Positions 25,958 to 34,476 of a stretch of DNA of 64,000 bases are shown here, in pieces (within the stretch, counting starts at the first letter, position 1; each line of letters opens with the position of its first letter). Location of the stretch: contig NZ_CP158480.1 in NCBI RefSeq assembly GCF_050920755.1, positions 992,001 through 1,056,000 on the forward strand, read 5' to 3'. The stretch is from Oligella sp050920755 (GTDB lineage Bacteria; Pseudomonadota; Gammaproteobacteria; Burkholderiales; Burkholderiaceae_B). The notes under the pieces are model-generated. The model was not told where the DNA came from. It made no database searches and saw only the letters and a list, made by a program, of their open reading frames with translations. A program made the translations under genes and the position numbers.

Positions 25958-26806
25958 ATGTCTAAACACTTTATATGCGGACGCTTTGTCCTTGATCTAT
26001 CCTCACCCTTAGTGATGGGTATTGTAAATGTTACGCCGGACTCATTTTCTGATGGTGGGGCCCAGTCAGAGCAATTAGACCTCGCCATTGCGCATGGTCT
26101 TAAGCTGGTTGCGGAGGGGGCGCAGATATTGGATATCGGTGGCGAATCCACTAGGCCGGGGAGTGAGCCGGTGCTACTAGAGGAGGAGTTGCGCCGTATT
26201 GTTCCCGTGATTGAGGGGCTCAAGGGAGCCGGCGTGCCTTTATCCATTGATACCTTAAAGCCCGCAGTGATGCAGGCAGCGTTAGACGCCGGTGCCGATA
26301 TGATTAATGACATTTATGCCTTGCGTCAACCCGGTGCGCTTGAGGTGGTAGCTGCGCACCCTAATTGCGGAATTTGTATTATGCACATGGTAGGCGAGCC
26401 TAAAACCATGCAGCAGGATCCGCCGGATTATGGTGGTAATGTTACGGCTCATGTTAAGCATTTTTTACAAGAAAGAGCCGAGCTTTTGTTAAAATATAAC
26501 GTTGATCCTGCCAGAATTATGCTGGATCCGGGCTTTGGCTTTGGTAAGACTGTCGCTCAAAATTATCAGCTTTTAAATGAACTGACAGAATTAACTAGTT
26601 TAAATTTACCTTTACTCACCGGTTTATCGCGTAAATCCATGATTGGTGCGGTTACGGGTAAGCCGGCTCAGGATCGGTTGATAGGTAGTGTGGTGGCAGC
26701 TATCGCTTGCGCTGAGCGCGGTGCTGCTGTTCTTAGAGTGCATGATGTCGCCGCAACGGTTGAAGCGCTGACTGTTTGGCGGGCAATTCATCAGGGAGAG
26801 AATTAA
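25958..26806 (+). CDS. folP: Dihydropteroate synthase
   Basis: Condenses 4-aminobenzoate with dihydropterin diphosphate in folate synthesis; the sulfonamide target. 282 residues, TIM barrel. Signature MGIVNVTPDSFSDGG near residue 22, second signature GAQILDIGGESTRPGS, then SIDTLKPAVMQAALDAGADMINDI and LDPGFGFGKT with the pterin-binding Lys/Arg in GLSRKSMIG. No strong ribosome site is seen before ATG 25958. glmM starts one base after its stop codon. Confidence 0.95.
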   Translation: MSKHFICGRFVLDLSSPLVMGIVNVTPDSFSDGGAQSEQLDLAIAHGLKLVAEGAQILDIGGESTRPGSEPVLLEEELRRIVPVIEGLKGAGVPLSIDTLKPAVMQAALDAGADMINDIYALRQPGALEVVAAHPNCGICIMHMVGEPKTMQQDPPDYGGNVTAHVKHFLQERAELLLKYNVDPARIMLDPGFGFGKTVAQNYQLLNELTELTSLNLPLLTGLSRKSMIGAVTGKPAQDRLIGSVVAAIACAERGAAVLRVHDVAATVEALTVWRAIHQGEN

Positions 26807-26807
26807 T

Positions 26808-28151
26808 ATGGCACGTAAGTATTTCGGCACGGATGGTGTCCGCGGTCGCGTAGGCGGTGATGTAATTAACGCTGAGTTCGCTTTAAAATTAGCCTATGCG
26901 GCAGGTCGTGTTTTGGCGAATCAAGCCTTAGAGGACGGCGATAGACCGACCGTTCTTATCGGTAAGGACACCCGAGTATCGGGATATATGTTGGAAGCGG
27001 CTATGCAGGCAGGTTTTGCCGCCGCCGGTGTTGACGTGTTGTTGGCCGGTCCGATTCCTACGCCTGCCGTTGCTTATTTAACCCGTACCTTACGTTTAAA
27101 TGCAGGTGTGGTGATTAGTGCCTCTCATAACCCCTATCATGATAATGGTATTAAGTTTTTCTCTGAAAACGGCTTAAAGTTACCGGATGAGATCGAGTTA
27201 AAAATTGAGGCGTTGATTGATGAGGACATTAAGTACGAGGAATCAGAGTCCATCGGTCGTGCTCGTCGCTTAAATGACGCGGCCGGTCGTTATATTGAGT
27301 TTTGTAAAAGCAGCTTTCCCAATGATTTAAATCTCAGAGGTTTAAAAATCGTTGTCGATGCGGCTCATGGTGCGGCTTATCATGTGGCCCCGCATGTCTT
27401 TAAAGAACTGGGCGCTACCGTGATTTCTGTCGGTTGTAGTCCTGATGGCTTTAATATCAATCGTAATGTCGGTGCCTTATACCCGGATCAATTAGTTGCC
27501 ACGGTCAATGCTCAGCGCGCCGATTACGGTATTGCGCTTGATGGTGATGCCGACCGTATTCAAATGGTAGATTCGCGCGGTAATATCTACAATGGCGATG
27601 AGCTTTTGTACGCAATTATCCTTGAGCGTATGCAGCGCATGGAGATTAAAGGTGTTGCCGGTACTTTAATGACTAACTTCGGCTTTGAGAAGCGTTTAAA
27701 GGAATTAGGTATTCCTTTAGAACGAGCCAAAGTCGGTGACCGTTATGTATTAGAGGCTTTGCACAATAAGGGTTGGTATTTCGGTGGCGAAAGCTCAGGC
27801 CATCTTTTGTGTCTGGATTGCCACAGTACGGGTGATGGTATTATCGCTGCCTTACAGGTATTAACAGCCGTGGTACGCAGCGGTAAAACATTGCGTGATC
27901 TGACTCGCGATCTTAAGATGTACCCACAGGTGATGATTAATGTGCCCCTTAAACCAGGCTTGGATTGGCTAAATCATGCCGAGCTTAATCGAGTACGGGC
28001 GGAGGTAGAGGCTGAACTGGCGGACAGAGGGCGCGTACTGATCCGCGCGTCCGGTACAGAGCCGATTCTACGCTTGATGGTCGAAGCGGAGACTCAGGAA
28101 CTTGCCAAGCGAGGTGTAGAGCGTCTTGCGGATGTTGACTTAGAGTCCTAA
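26808..28151 (+). CDS. glmM: Phosphoglucosamine mutase
   Basis: Interconverts glucosamine-6-phosphate and glucosamine-1-phosphate for UDP-GlcNAc and cell wall synthesis; 447 residues. The N-terminal signature KYFGTDGVRGRVG, the phosphoserine loop VVISASHNPYHDNGIKFF, the metal-binding loop ALDGDADRIQMVD, the substrate loop GGESSGHLLC and the phosphate-binding RASGTEPILRLMVE are all intact. A GGGAGAG site lies inside the end of folP, so translation is probably coupled. Confidence 0.97.
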   Translation: MARKYFGTDGVRGRVGGDVINAEFALKLAYAAGRVLANQALEDGDRPTVLIGKDTRVSGYMLEAAMQAGFAAAGVDVLLAGPIPTPAVAYLTRTLRLNAGVVISASHNPYHDNGIKFFSENGLKLPDEIELKIEALIDEDIKYEESESIGRARRLNDAAGRYIEFCKSSFPNDLNLRGLKIVVDAAHGAAYHVAPHVFKELGATVISVGCSPDGFNINRNVGALYPDQLVATVNAQRADYGIALDGDADRIQMVDSRGNIYNGDELLYAIILERMQRMEIKGVAGTLMTNFGFEKRLKELGIPLERAKVGDRYVLEALHNKGWYFGGESSGHLLCLDCHSTGDGIIAALQVLTAVVRSGKTLRDLTRDLKMYPQVMINVPLKPGLDWLNHAELNRVRAEVEAELADRGRVLIRASGTEPILRLMVEAETQELAKRGVERLADVDLES

Positions 28152-28185
28152 GCGACAGGGCTATTTAGCACAAGGTCATTTTTTA

Positions 28186-28221
28186 TTTAGGCACAATGTA
28201 TTAAACCGCATTGTGCCTAAA
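28186..28221. terminator. Stem-loop after glmM
   Basis: A 13-bp perfect stem (TTTAGGCACAATG 28186-28198 with 28209-28221) around a ten-base loop. No T tract follows on the plus strand, so it may be a processing or stability element rather than a classical terminator. Confidence 0.5.
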
Positions 28222-28260
28222 AAATATTAAAACTGAAAGAAATCTGTCAAATCCCTTTTG

Positions 28261-28266
28261 TATAAT
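28261..28266 (+). promoter_or_regulatory. -10 box ahead of the acyltransferase gene
   Basis: TATAAT about 100 bases before the start of the OlsB-like gene; no good -35 element is seen. Confidence 0.35.
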
Positions 28267-28367
28267 GTAAGTAGATGATCATTTCGTCAGAATTGTTATC
28301 ATCTTGTAAACTATGTATAGTCATATTACTTCGATTGATTATTAAGTGTGTTGAGGATAGTTAAGAT

Positions 28368-29150
28368 ATGCAAGAGCTGATAGAAATTCCAAAGGACTTA
28401 AGTGCGCTTGACGGTCCAAGTTTGGTATTAGGCATTGCCACTACGCCGCAAGAGGTTGAGGCAGTTCAGCGACTGCGCTACGAGGTTTACACTCAGGAGA
28501 TGGATGTCCATTTTCCCGATGCCATTGACGGTCGTGATGTGGACCGTTTTGATGAGTTCTGTCAGCATCTGATCGTGATGGACACTAAGGAAGGCAAGGC
28601 AGTAGGCACCTATCGCATTCTTAGTCCTGAAAAAGCGGTCGAGGCAGGGGGCTATTACTCCGAGTCTGAATTCGATTTAAGCCAGTTTGAGCATTTACGT
28701 CCCGATCTTAATGAATGCGGTCGTTCCTGCACGCATCCCGATTATCGCGATGGTGGGGTGATTATGCTCTTGTGGAGCGGTTTGGCGCAGTTTATGCGTT
28801 GTCATGGTTTGCGTTATCTTTTCGGTTGCGCCAGCGTGAGTTTATTAGACGATGGCGTGCAGGCTGCGCAAGTGTGGCAGCTGGCCAAGCAGCAACTCGA
28901 ACAGTTCAAGGATGAGCCTAGAGTCACCCCACACCACCCCTATCCGACGCATTTGCTGGATGAAAAGGCAGCCGGCGAGCGTATTAGTCAATCACGTATG
29001 CCGGCCTTGATTAAGGGTTATTTAAAGCTGGGTGCCCGTATTTGCGGTGAACCTGCTTGGGATAAAGACTTTAATGCCGTCGATTTCCCGGTTATTGTGG
29101 ATATTGAAAATATGGATCGTCGCTATCGACGACATTTTGGTTTTGACTGA
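28368..29150 (+). CDS. OlsB-type GNAT N-acyltransferase
   Basis: GNAT-fold protein of 260 residues resembling ornithine-acyl-ACP N-acyltransferases that start ornithine-lipid synthesis, and related N-acyl amino acid synthases. Family features are the N-terminal VQRLRYEVYTQEMDVHFPD, the strand-loop DRFDEFCQHLIVMD, GTYRIL, ELGRSC-like NECGRSCTHPDYRDGGVI and the LFGCASV motif. A GAGGA site precedes ATG 28368 by about ten bases. Its last 60% of the 3' third (from 28971) is repeated at 41329. Its stop lies within the ancestral overlap with ppx (convergent). The natural substrate is unproven. Confidence 0.8.
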   Translation: MQELIEIPKDLSALDGPSLVLGIATTPQEVEAVQRLRYEVYTQEMDVHFPDAIDGRDVDRFDEFCQHLIVMDTKEGKAVGTYRILSPEKAVEAGGYYSESEFDLSQFEHLRPDLNECGRSCTHPDYRDGGVIMLLWSGLAQFMRCHGLRYLFGCASVSLLDDGVQAAQVWQLAKQQLEQFKDEPRVTPHHPYPTHLLDEKAAGERISQSRMPALIKGYLKLGARICGEPAWDKDFNAVDFPVIVDIENMDRRYRRHFGFD

Positions 29151-29180
29151 TAGGATTTATCTCAAAGTTAAAGCCACAAG
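28971..29180 (+). repeat. Left copy of the 210-bp direct repeat flanking the island
   Basis: Identical by eye to 41329-41538 (offset 12358). It covers the last 180 bases of the OlsB-like gene and 30 bases beyond. Left of it is intact olsB; right of it, to about 29224, is a diverged fragment of the ppx 3' end. Confidence 0.9.
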
Positions 29181-29224
29181 TCTCCCACAGCGCTTTTTCG
29201 TGGGTCATCCAATAGTTCTTTTAT
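29092..29224 (-). pseudogene. Fragment of a diverged ppx 3' end
   Basis: Read on the minus strand, 29181-29224 encodes THEKALWETCGFNFEI-type residues that align with NHEKEQWEACGFNFEI at the end of the intact ppx at 41450-43012, and continues through the repeat to the equivalent stop codon at 29092. It has no 5' part and is preceded by a TAA. It is a remnant of a different ppx allele, not a copy of the local one. Confidence 0.7.
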
Positions 29225-29573
29225 AAATCAATGGCTTAAAATAATGTTTTGGTTTTTTTGGCTGACCCTCGAGGTTCAATGTTCAAGTGCTATGTAAAGC
29301 ATGTAGCCAGAAACCCTAGCGGCGTTTGTGCAAAAGGTGACTTAAGTTTTGCAGACACATTTACTTTGAATTATTAGCAAATTTATTACAGTTCGCAATA
29401 TATATTTACATTAGAAATCAAGTTTCAAAATAGGCTGAATAAGAAGTAATCTTATACTATAATGATAATGATTCTTATTCTGTCGGATTAAGTATTCACC
29501 AGTAAGCACGTCGCTTTGAGCTAGTATCAGTCGTGTTTTGGTGAATATTATTTTTTATAGGTCTGTTTCCTGC
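29225..29573. other. AT-rich left end of the island
   Basis: About 350 bases without a complete gene. It carries a TATAAT and a Fur-box-like site near its right end that would drive the truncated gene starting at 29574. Nothing else is recognised. Confidence 0.4.
29456..29480 (+). promoter_or_regulatory. Promoter -10 and Fur-box-like site
   Basis: TATAAT at 29457-29462 overlaps GATAATGAT-TCTTATTC (29464-29480), which matches the first half of the 19-bp Fur consensus completely. It precedes the truncated gene at 29574. Confidence 0.55.
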
Positions 29574-29618
29574 ATGAAACTTAATAAATTTTTCCTGAAG
29601 TTTTTAACTACAGCTTGA
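29574..29618 (+). pseudogene. Start of an iron-regulated gene cut by the IS at codon 14
   Basis: ATG 29574 opens a basic, hydrophobic signal-peptide-like start (MKLNKFFLKFLTTA), and the first three bases of the IS supply TGA. A Fur-box-like promoter lies 95 bases upstream. The rest of the gene is not found on the other side of the IS, so it was deleted. What it encoded cannot be said. Confidence 0.45.
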
Positions 29619-30845
29619 GACCTTTGCAATAACCCCTCAAATTTCCTAAAATATGGCTTATTTCCTTGCTTTCTTACTTCAGTCCCATGAGTAGTTTCTT
29701 TCAACAAACCGCCAAAGCCCGTATTGCCAAACATCTCGACCGTTTTCCGTTACTTAAGTTAGATCAAGTGATTGATTGGCGACCGATTGAACGCTACCTC
29801 AATTCACAAAAGCAGCGTCGATTGACGACTCAACAAGGTCGTCCGAGTTATCCCGTGCTCGCCATGTTTAAGGCAGTCCTATTGGGTCAATGGCATAGCC
29901 TCTCCGATCCGGAGCTTGAGCATAGTTTGGTGACTCGCATTGATTTTACGATTTTTTGCGGTTTTGATGATATGGACGTTCCCGATCACAGTACCCTATG
30001 CCGTTACCGCAATTGGTTGGCTGAGGAGGGTTTATTGGATAAGCTGTTAGTGCTTATCAATCAGCAGTTAAGCGAGAAGGGTCTAAAAGTAGCCAAGGCG
30101 CAAACGGCAGTGGTTGATGCGACGATTATTCAAACGGCAGGTCGTAAGAAAATGAAGGCAATTGAGCAGCTTGAGGACGGTGAGTATCATGAGTCTGCAC
30201 CAAGCACTGATAAGGATGCACGTTGGACAAAAAAGGGGGCTGACTTCCATATAGGCTTTAAGCTACATGCTCGTTCGGATGGTGAGGGCTATATTGAAAA
30301 GCTTAATACCACGCCCGCTAATGTGCATGAGGTTAATCAACTTGAACCGCTCGTCAATGATTTGGAACAGGGCACGAGAGTAGAAGCGGATAAGGGCTAT
30401 AGCAGCGCAAAGAACCGAAAGCGATTACAAGCGCTCGGCTTAGAAGATGGCATTATGCAAAAGGCGCATCGCGGTTCAGTGTTGACACGTGAGCAGATAG
30501 AACGCAACAAGCGTTTATCTAAGACTCGCTATGTGATTGAGCAAAGTTTCGGCACGCTGCACCGTAAATTCAAACATAAGCGGGCAAGCTGTTTTGGTCT
30601 CGTCAAGGTGCATGCGCAGTCGCTTTTGAAAGCGATTTGCATCAATTGTTTAAAAGCTGCCAATAAGCTTAGGATAGTTGCGCCTAATTTTGCCTAAAAG
30701 GCAGAATTAGGCAGATAAATGCCAAAAAAACAGGCATTTATCGATAAAAGCGGGGTGAAATTTGTCGAAAATTTCCTAAAAAAATCAAAAAATTTCCAAG
30801 TAGAACAGAAATCCGGTATTTAACTGCTTTTATGCAAAAGTCTCA
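29616..30845 (+). mobile_element. IS5-family (IS1106-like) insertion sequence, copy 1
   Basis: 1230 bp with imperfect terminal inverted repeats TGAGACCTTTGCAATAA and TGAGACTTTTGCATAAA (right end complemented). One transposase gene is inside. The flanks (AGCT left, CGTT right) show no target duplication, so a deletion or rearrangement followed insertion. It is inverted relative to the copy at 38865-40094 and differs from it by only about five bases. Confidence 0.88.
29687..30697 (+). CDS. IS5-family transposase (IS1106-like)
   Basis: DDE transposase of 336 residues from ATG 29687 (an in-frame TTG at 29666 would add seven residues). Closely resembles the Neisseria IS1106 transposase from SSFFQQTAKARIAKH through CINCLKAANKL. 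Catalytic residues: Asp in AVVDATIIQTAG, Asp in VEADKGYSS and Glu in YVIEQSFGTLHRKFKH. It appears intact. A hairpin (ATAAATGCC/GGCATTTAT) about 15-45 bases past the stop may end its transcript. Differs from copy 2 at Gln/His in INQ(Q/H)LS and at KRASC/KRANY. Confidence 0.92.
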   Translation: MSSFFQQTAKARIAKHLDRFPLLKLDQVIDWRPIERYLNSQKQRRLTTQQGRPSYPVLAMFKAVLLGQWHSLSDPELEHSLVTRIDFTIFCGFDDMDVPDHSTLCRYRNWLAEEGLLDKLLVLINQQLSEKGLKVAKAQTAVVDATIIQTAGRKKMKAIEQLEDGEYHESAPSTDKDARWTKKGADFHIGFKLHARSDGEGYIEKLNTTPANVHEVNQLEPLVNDLEQGTRVEADKGYSSAKNRKRLQALGLEDGIMQKAHRGSVLTREQIERNKRLSKTRYVIEQSFGTLHRKFKHKRASCFGLVKVHAQSLLKAICINCLKAANKLRIVAPNFA

Positions 30846-30858
30846 CGTTGTATTTAAT

Positions 30859-31800
30859 TTATTTCATTTTTGCTAATAAGTCATCAGTAATTAATTTTAA
30901 GTTATTTAATCCACCTGTAATCAAATACCAACGTGGAGGATCTACATAAATAACCTTAGCTGTCTTAAAGGCCGTGGTTTGACTTAAGCCAGGATGCTTG
31001 GAGATAACATCTTCCGCTGTTTTTTCACCGCCACTAATGGGACCTTTATCAAAAACAAAGAGCCAATCAGGGTCTGCTTTGACAATGTCATTTATCTGCT
31101 GCTCACGTTTCTTGGTGGCAGCTTTAGCTGCGGGACTATTGGGTTCAGGTCTTGGGTTTGCTAGTTCTTTAGTAGTTTTTCCAGGAAGAACAGGCTTGAG
31201 ACCAGTCATTTCAAATGTAAAACCAAAGCGATCACCTTCTACGTGGGTCATAATATTGCCATTGTGTACAAAAAGAAAAGCAGCAGTTTTTCCTGCGTTT
31301 ATTTTTTGCAGTTCCTCTATGTTTCTACCTATTCTTGCAAGACCTTCTTCTGCCTCTTTGGTTTTATCAAAAGCAGCTGCTAAAGCTAAAGTATTTTCAC
31401 GAAAATCCTTTAAAAAACTGATGCGCTGGTTAGTAAGGTTTGCGGTAGGTGCTAGCTCTTCTAGTTGAGGCGTTGCAGCTTGCGAACGACTGCCCACAAA
31501 AATCAAATCTGGTTTTAAGTCTTTAAGCACATCGTAGTCTGGTTCAAATAAAGTACCGATTTGAGGTAAATCATTGAACTTTGCCAAATCGTCTTTATAG
31601 ATAGATTTAGGCACACCGACAACCTCGATCCCTAGTGCGTTAAAGTTGTCTAGCACTAATAAATCATAGCTCACAATGCGTTTGGGTGTCGTTTCACTTT
31701 TTATGGTGCCAGTATTGTGTTTCAATTCAAAAGCCATGCTTGGAGCCGTCAATACTAAGGCAATACATAAACCAACTGATTGAAAAAGTTTTTTCATCAC
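30859..31800 (-). CDS. FatB/CeuE-type siderophore-binding periplasmic protein, copy 1
   Basis: Substrate-binding protein of an iron-siderophore ABC transporter (class III, FatB/CeuE/YclQ-like), 313 residues. A signal peptide ends near APSMAFE without a lipobox Cys, so it is probably free in the periplasm. Family parts: TPKRIVSYDLLVLDNFNALG, VGVPKSIYKD, IGTLFEPDYDVLKDLKPDLIFVG, GDRFGFTFE and DPPRWYLITGGLNNL. ATG 31800 and ATG 31797 both follow AGGA. Family members of this group bind catecholate siderophores or their fragments. No permease or ATPase gene is nearby. Paralogue of the gene at 40092. The stop lies 14 bases from IS copy 1. Confidence 0.88.
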   Translation of the reverse strand: MMKKLFQSVGLCIALVLTAPSMAFELKHNTGTIKSETTPKRIVSYDLLVLDNFNALGIEVVGVPKSIYKDDLAKFNDLPQIGTLFEPDYDVLKDLKPDLIFVGSRSQAATPQLEELAPTANLTNQRISFLKDFRENTLALAAAFDKTKEAEEGLARIGRNIEELQKINAGKTAAFLFVHNGNIMTHVEGDRFGFTFEMTGLKPVLPGKTTKELANPRPEPNSPAAKAATKKREQQINDIVKADPDWLFVFDKGPISGGEKTAEDVISKHPGLSQTTAFKTAKVIYVDPPRWYLITGGLNNLKLITDDLLAKMK

Positions 31801-31837
31801 TATCCTTTAAATTTAAAAATAAGGTTTCATTGTTCAT

Positions 31838-31860
31838 ACTGATAATGAACATCAATCTAT
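31838..31860 (-). promoter_or_regulatory. Fur-box-like site ahead of fatB-like copy 1
   Basis: The segment around GATAATGAACATCAAT (31841-31856) contains a perfect GATAATGA half-site of the Fur consensus, 40 bases upstream of the start codon. Confidence 0.4.
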
Positions 31861-32183
31861 TTCAAGGGCAGGTCACTCAATAAAAAAACGCCTTTCCAAT
31901 ATTCGGAGTATCCATAAAAAATACCGCCTTTTTGATTATCGACCTGTCGATTGATAACGCTTATGCTGTATGAAGATTGACTTGATTGCTCACCCACTTC
32001 AGCTCTTCCAAGCTTTGATAGTTAAGCGTATAGGTTCAAAGAGGACAGCTTTTTTCGTTATCATCTACCCCATGCTTCTCCAAGAATGAGATGAACGAGG
32101 CTTGATTAGATGACTAATATCATAATGCGCCTTCCTGATAGTAGTCTGACAAGGCATCAAACACCAAGAGTATGAGTTTTATT
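31861..32183. other. Non-coding stretch between fatB-like copy 1 and the two-component genes
   Basis: No supportable gene. On the minus strand a stretch near 31970-32040 reads without stops as about 24 residues (including NYQSLEELKWVSNQVN) and could be the end of a decayed gene, possibly a transposase, but I cannot identify it. Confidence 0.3.
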
Positions 32184-32185
32184 TA

Positions 32186-32222
32186 TATAATAAAGAACGA
32201 GAATGAAAGTCGTTATCATTCT
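32186..32222 (+). promoter_or_regulatory. Promoter and Fur-box-like site ahead of the two-component genes
   Basis: TATAAT (32186-32191) is followed by an inverted repeat GAATGA (32201-32206) and TCATTC (32216-32221) within a Fur-like sequence containing GTTATCATTC. The response-regulator gene starts 80 bases downstream. Confidence 0.5.
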
Positions 32223-32302
32223 TGTTTGTCTGGCAATTTTTTCTAAATTAATGATGAGCTGTTATGTTGATGGCTCATGACAAAGTGAACTGCTTGTAAA
32301 TA

Positions 32303-33001
32303 ATGAAACTTTTGATAGTTGATGACCATGACAGCTTAAGAAAGCTGTTAGGAGAACATATGGAACATAGGGGGTTTGCAGTGGATTTGGCCAGTACCGG
32401 TCAGGATGCCATTAATGCACTGGAAATGACGCGTTACGATGCGATTATTCTTGATTTGGGGCTGCCTGATATGGATGGCCTAAAGGTGTTAGCGGCTCGT
32501 AATAGTAGCCGACAAGGACCTGTTCCTTGCATTGTGCTGACCGCTCGTGATGCGCTAGAAAGTAAAGTCGCTGGACTAAATGCTGGTGCCGATGACTACG
32601 TTCTTAAGCCGGTTAATATGGCGGAGCTTGAAGCACGTATTCGCGCAGTCTTGCGGCGTTCAGGATGGGGTTTTGTCACGATGGAACACGGTAATTTAAG
32701 CTACGATCCACAGTCTCACCATGTAACTGTATCGGGAGTTATGCTGCCATTGCCTCGCCGTGAGGCTATGCTGTTGGAAGAGCTTGTGCGATCAGCGCCA
32801 CGACTGGTGCTCAAGGATACGATTGATGAGCGTTTGTATGGTGATAGAGAAAGAGGTGTTACGCTAAATGCTATTGAAGCGTTAATTTCACGCTTGCGAC
32901 GTAAACTTGAACTGGCTGGAGCAACTGTACGGATCGATACGGTTCGGGGATTGGGTTACCGTCTTGTCACAGAAGTGGAATGTTCGCATGCGTGTACATA
33001 G
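32303..33001 (+). CDS. OmpR-family response regulator (QseB/PmrA-like)
   Basis: Two-component response regulator of 232 residues. Receiver domain (1-115): acidic pair in LLIVDDHD, phosphoacceptor Asp in AIILDLGLPDMDGL, Thr in CIVLTARDA and Lys in DYVLKPVN. Winged-helix DNA-binding domain (about 130-225) with NAIEALISRLRRKLELAG as the recognition region and TVRGLGYRLV at the end. It overlaps the kinase gene by 14 bases. It sits between a siderophore-binding protein and a TonB receptor, which suggests that it controls iron uptake here; that is inference. Confidence 0.92.
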   Translation: MKLLIVDDHDSLRKLLGEHMEHRGFAVDLASTGQDAINALEMTRYDAIILDLGLPDMDGLKVLAARNSSRQGPVPCIVLTARDALESKVAGLNAGADDYVLKPVNMAELEARIRAVLRRSGWGFVTMEHGNLSYDPQSHHVTVSGVMLPLPRREAMLLEELVRSAPRLVLKDTIDERLYGDRERGVTLNAIEALISRLRRKLELAGATVRIDTVRGLGYRLVTEVECSHACT

Positions 33002-34310
33002 TCTTCAGTGCAGAGTGTTGATATCACTCGTTATTGCTTTCTTATTGGGTTTTGGCATCCTTGCTTTGCATTTGTTTGATGCTCGTGATCAGTTACGACG
33101 GGGGATGGTCTTTATTCAAGCACAAGCATTGGCAGCGGACTTGACAGCGGACAGTGATTTTGGGCAATTGCCTTTAAATCATGCAGGAGGTGAGTTTTCT
33201 TATACGCTTTATGATGCGGAAGGGCAAATGCAATGGTATTCAAGTAACCTTGAGCGGCCGCGACGATTAAAGAACGACACCTTAGAGCAAGAAATCAACC
33301 GTTTTCGATGGGCTTTTCGAGGTGGTAAAACGATCAGCGTTCCGGTATCTCTTGCTGATGGTTCCACCCTCATGACCGCCAAGGAAGATCAACTTGAAAA
33401 TAAGCTAATCAGTGATTTCCTGCAAGCCCGATTTAAGTATGGATTTATAGTGTTAATCCTTCTTTGTTTAGTGGCTCTAACGCTAGTAATGTTCTTGTTA
33501 CATTGGACGCTACGTCCAATTAAACAAGCGACTCAACTAGCCGCTGAAATAGGTCCACATAACCCTAATCAACGCATCCCGCTTGATAAGCTACCTCAGG
33601 AAGTTATGCCTTTAGTCAGGGCGGTAAATGACGGACTGGACCGTCTCTCGCAAGCTTATGAATATGAACAACGTCTTGTGGTTGATGCCGCTCATCAGTT
33701 GCGAACACCATTGGCTGTGCTTAGTCTACGACTTGAAAAAGCACGCAATGAGCAACATGTAGCGTGGGAGGCGATTGAAAGCGATATTTCACAAGCTTTT
33801 AAACTGGTTAATCAGTTATTGTTGCTTGCTTATGCGGAGCGCAGCCAAGTAGCTAGCAATCATATACAGCTAAGGTCTCGCAGTTATCTACCACGTGTTG
33901 TACGTGAGGCGATGGCTGATTTATTACCGCTGTTTGAGGCTCAACAGCGTACTATGATGGTTGATGTAGATGTTCCCGCTTGGGTCAGGGGTGAGTCAAC
34001 TCAGTTGCGTGAGGTCATACGTAATGTATTAGAAAATTCATTAGTTCATGGCAAAGGTACCGTTAAGGTTTATTTATCCAAAATAGAAGAAAATATGATC
34101 GTTGTGGATATATCGGATGAGGGGGAGGGGGTGCCTCTAGAGGAACAATACAAAATGTTCCAACGTTTTTATAAACAACAGCCAAATTCAGCAGGCTCAG
34201 GTTTGGGGCTTGCAATTGTGAAGCGTATGTTAATTAATGCAGGTGGTAATGCTCAGTTTATCAGTCAACATCCCTGTATCATTCGGCTTAGTTTCATGGC
34301 TGATGCATAA
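32988..34310 (+). CDS. Sensor histidine kinase (QseC/PmrB-like)
   Basis: Membrane sensor kinase of 440 residues, start ATG 32988 behind AGTGGA; the frame is open further upstream within the regulator gene but that part is overlap. Transmembrane segments lie at about residues 8-27 and 148-170, enclosing a periplasmic domain of some 120 residues. A HAMP-like linker follows, then the H-box VVDAAHQLRTPLAVL, N-box EVIRNVLENSLVHG, and G-boxes in DISDEGEGVP and GSGLGLAIVKRM. Overlap with the response-regulator gene indicates translational coupling. The ligand is unknown. Confidence 0.91.
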   Translation: MRVHSLQCRVLISLVIAFLLGFGILALHLFDARDQLRRGMVFIQAQALAADLTADSDFGQLPLNHAGGEFSYTLYDAEGQMQWYSSNLERPRRLKNDTLEQEINRFRWAFRGGKTISVPVSLADGSTLMTAKEDQLENKLISDFLQARFKYGFIVLILLCLVALTLVMFLLHWTLRPIKQATQLAAEIGPHNPNQRIPLDKLPQEVMPLVRAVNDGLDRLSQAYEYEQRLVVDAAHQLRTPLAVLSLRLEKARNEQHVAWEAIESDISQAFKLVNQLLLLAYAERSQVASNHIQLRSRSYLPRVVREAMADLLPLFEAQQRTMMVDVDVPAWVRGESTQLREVIRNVLENSLVHGKGTVKVYLSKIEENMIVVDISDEGEGVPLEEQYKMFQRFYKQQPNSAGSGLGLAIVKRMLINAGGNAQFISQHPCIIRLSFMADA

Positions 34311-34415
34311 GGACTTAATATTTTATTTTTTATGAATTTTACTTAACTAGGATTTCTACTGTCTTTTTGAGTATAAAGGTCAGACTGTGGTCAGGTATTA
34401 AAAGTATCATATTGT

Positions 34416-34435
34416 TAATGAGAATCAAATTGATA
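34416..34435 (+). promoter_or_regulatory. Fur-box-like site ahead of the TonB-dependent receptor
   Basis: TAATGAGAATCAAATTGATA lies about 45 bases before the start codon; TAATGAGAATCA is a common Fur half-site form. Confidence 0.5.
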
Positions 34436-34476
34436 TCTCTTCTTATTCAATATGACTTATTTCAAGAGAGGAAAAA

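Noticed and set aside
28971..29180. tRNA-type attachment site for the island
   Set aside because: No tRNA or tmRNA sequence is at either end and no integrase gene is inside; the repeat is protein-coding.
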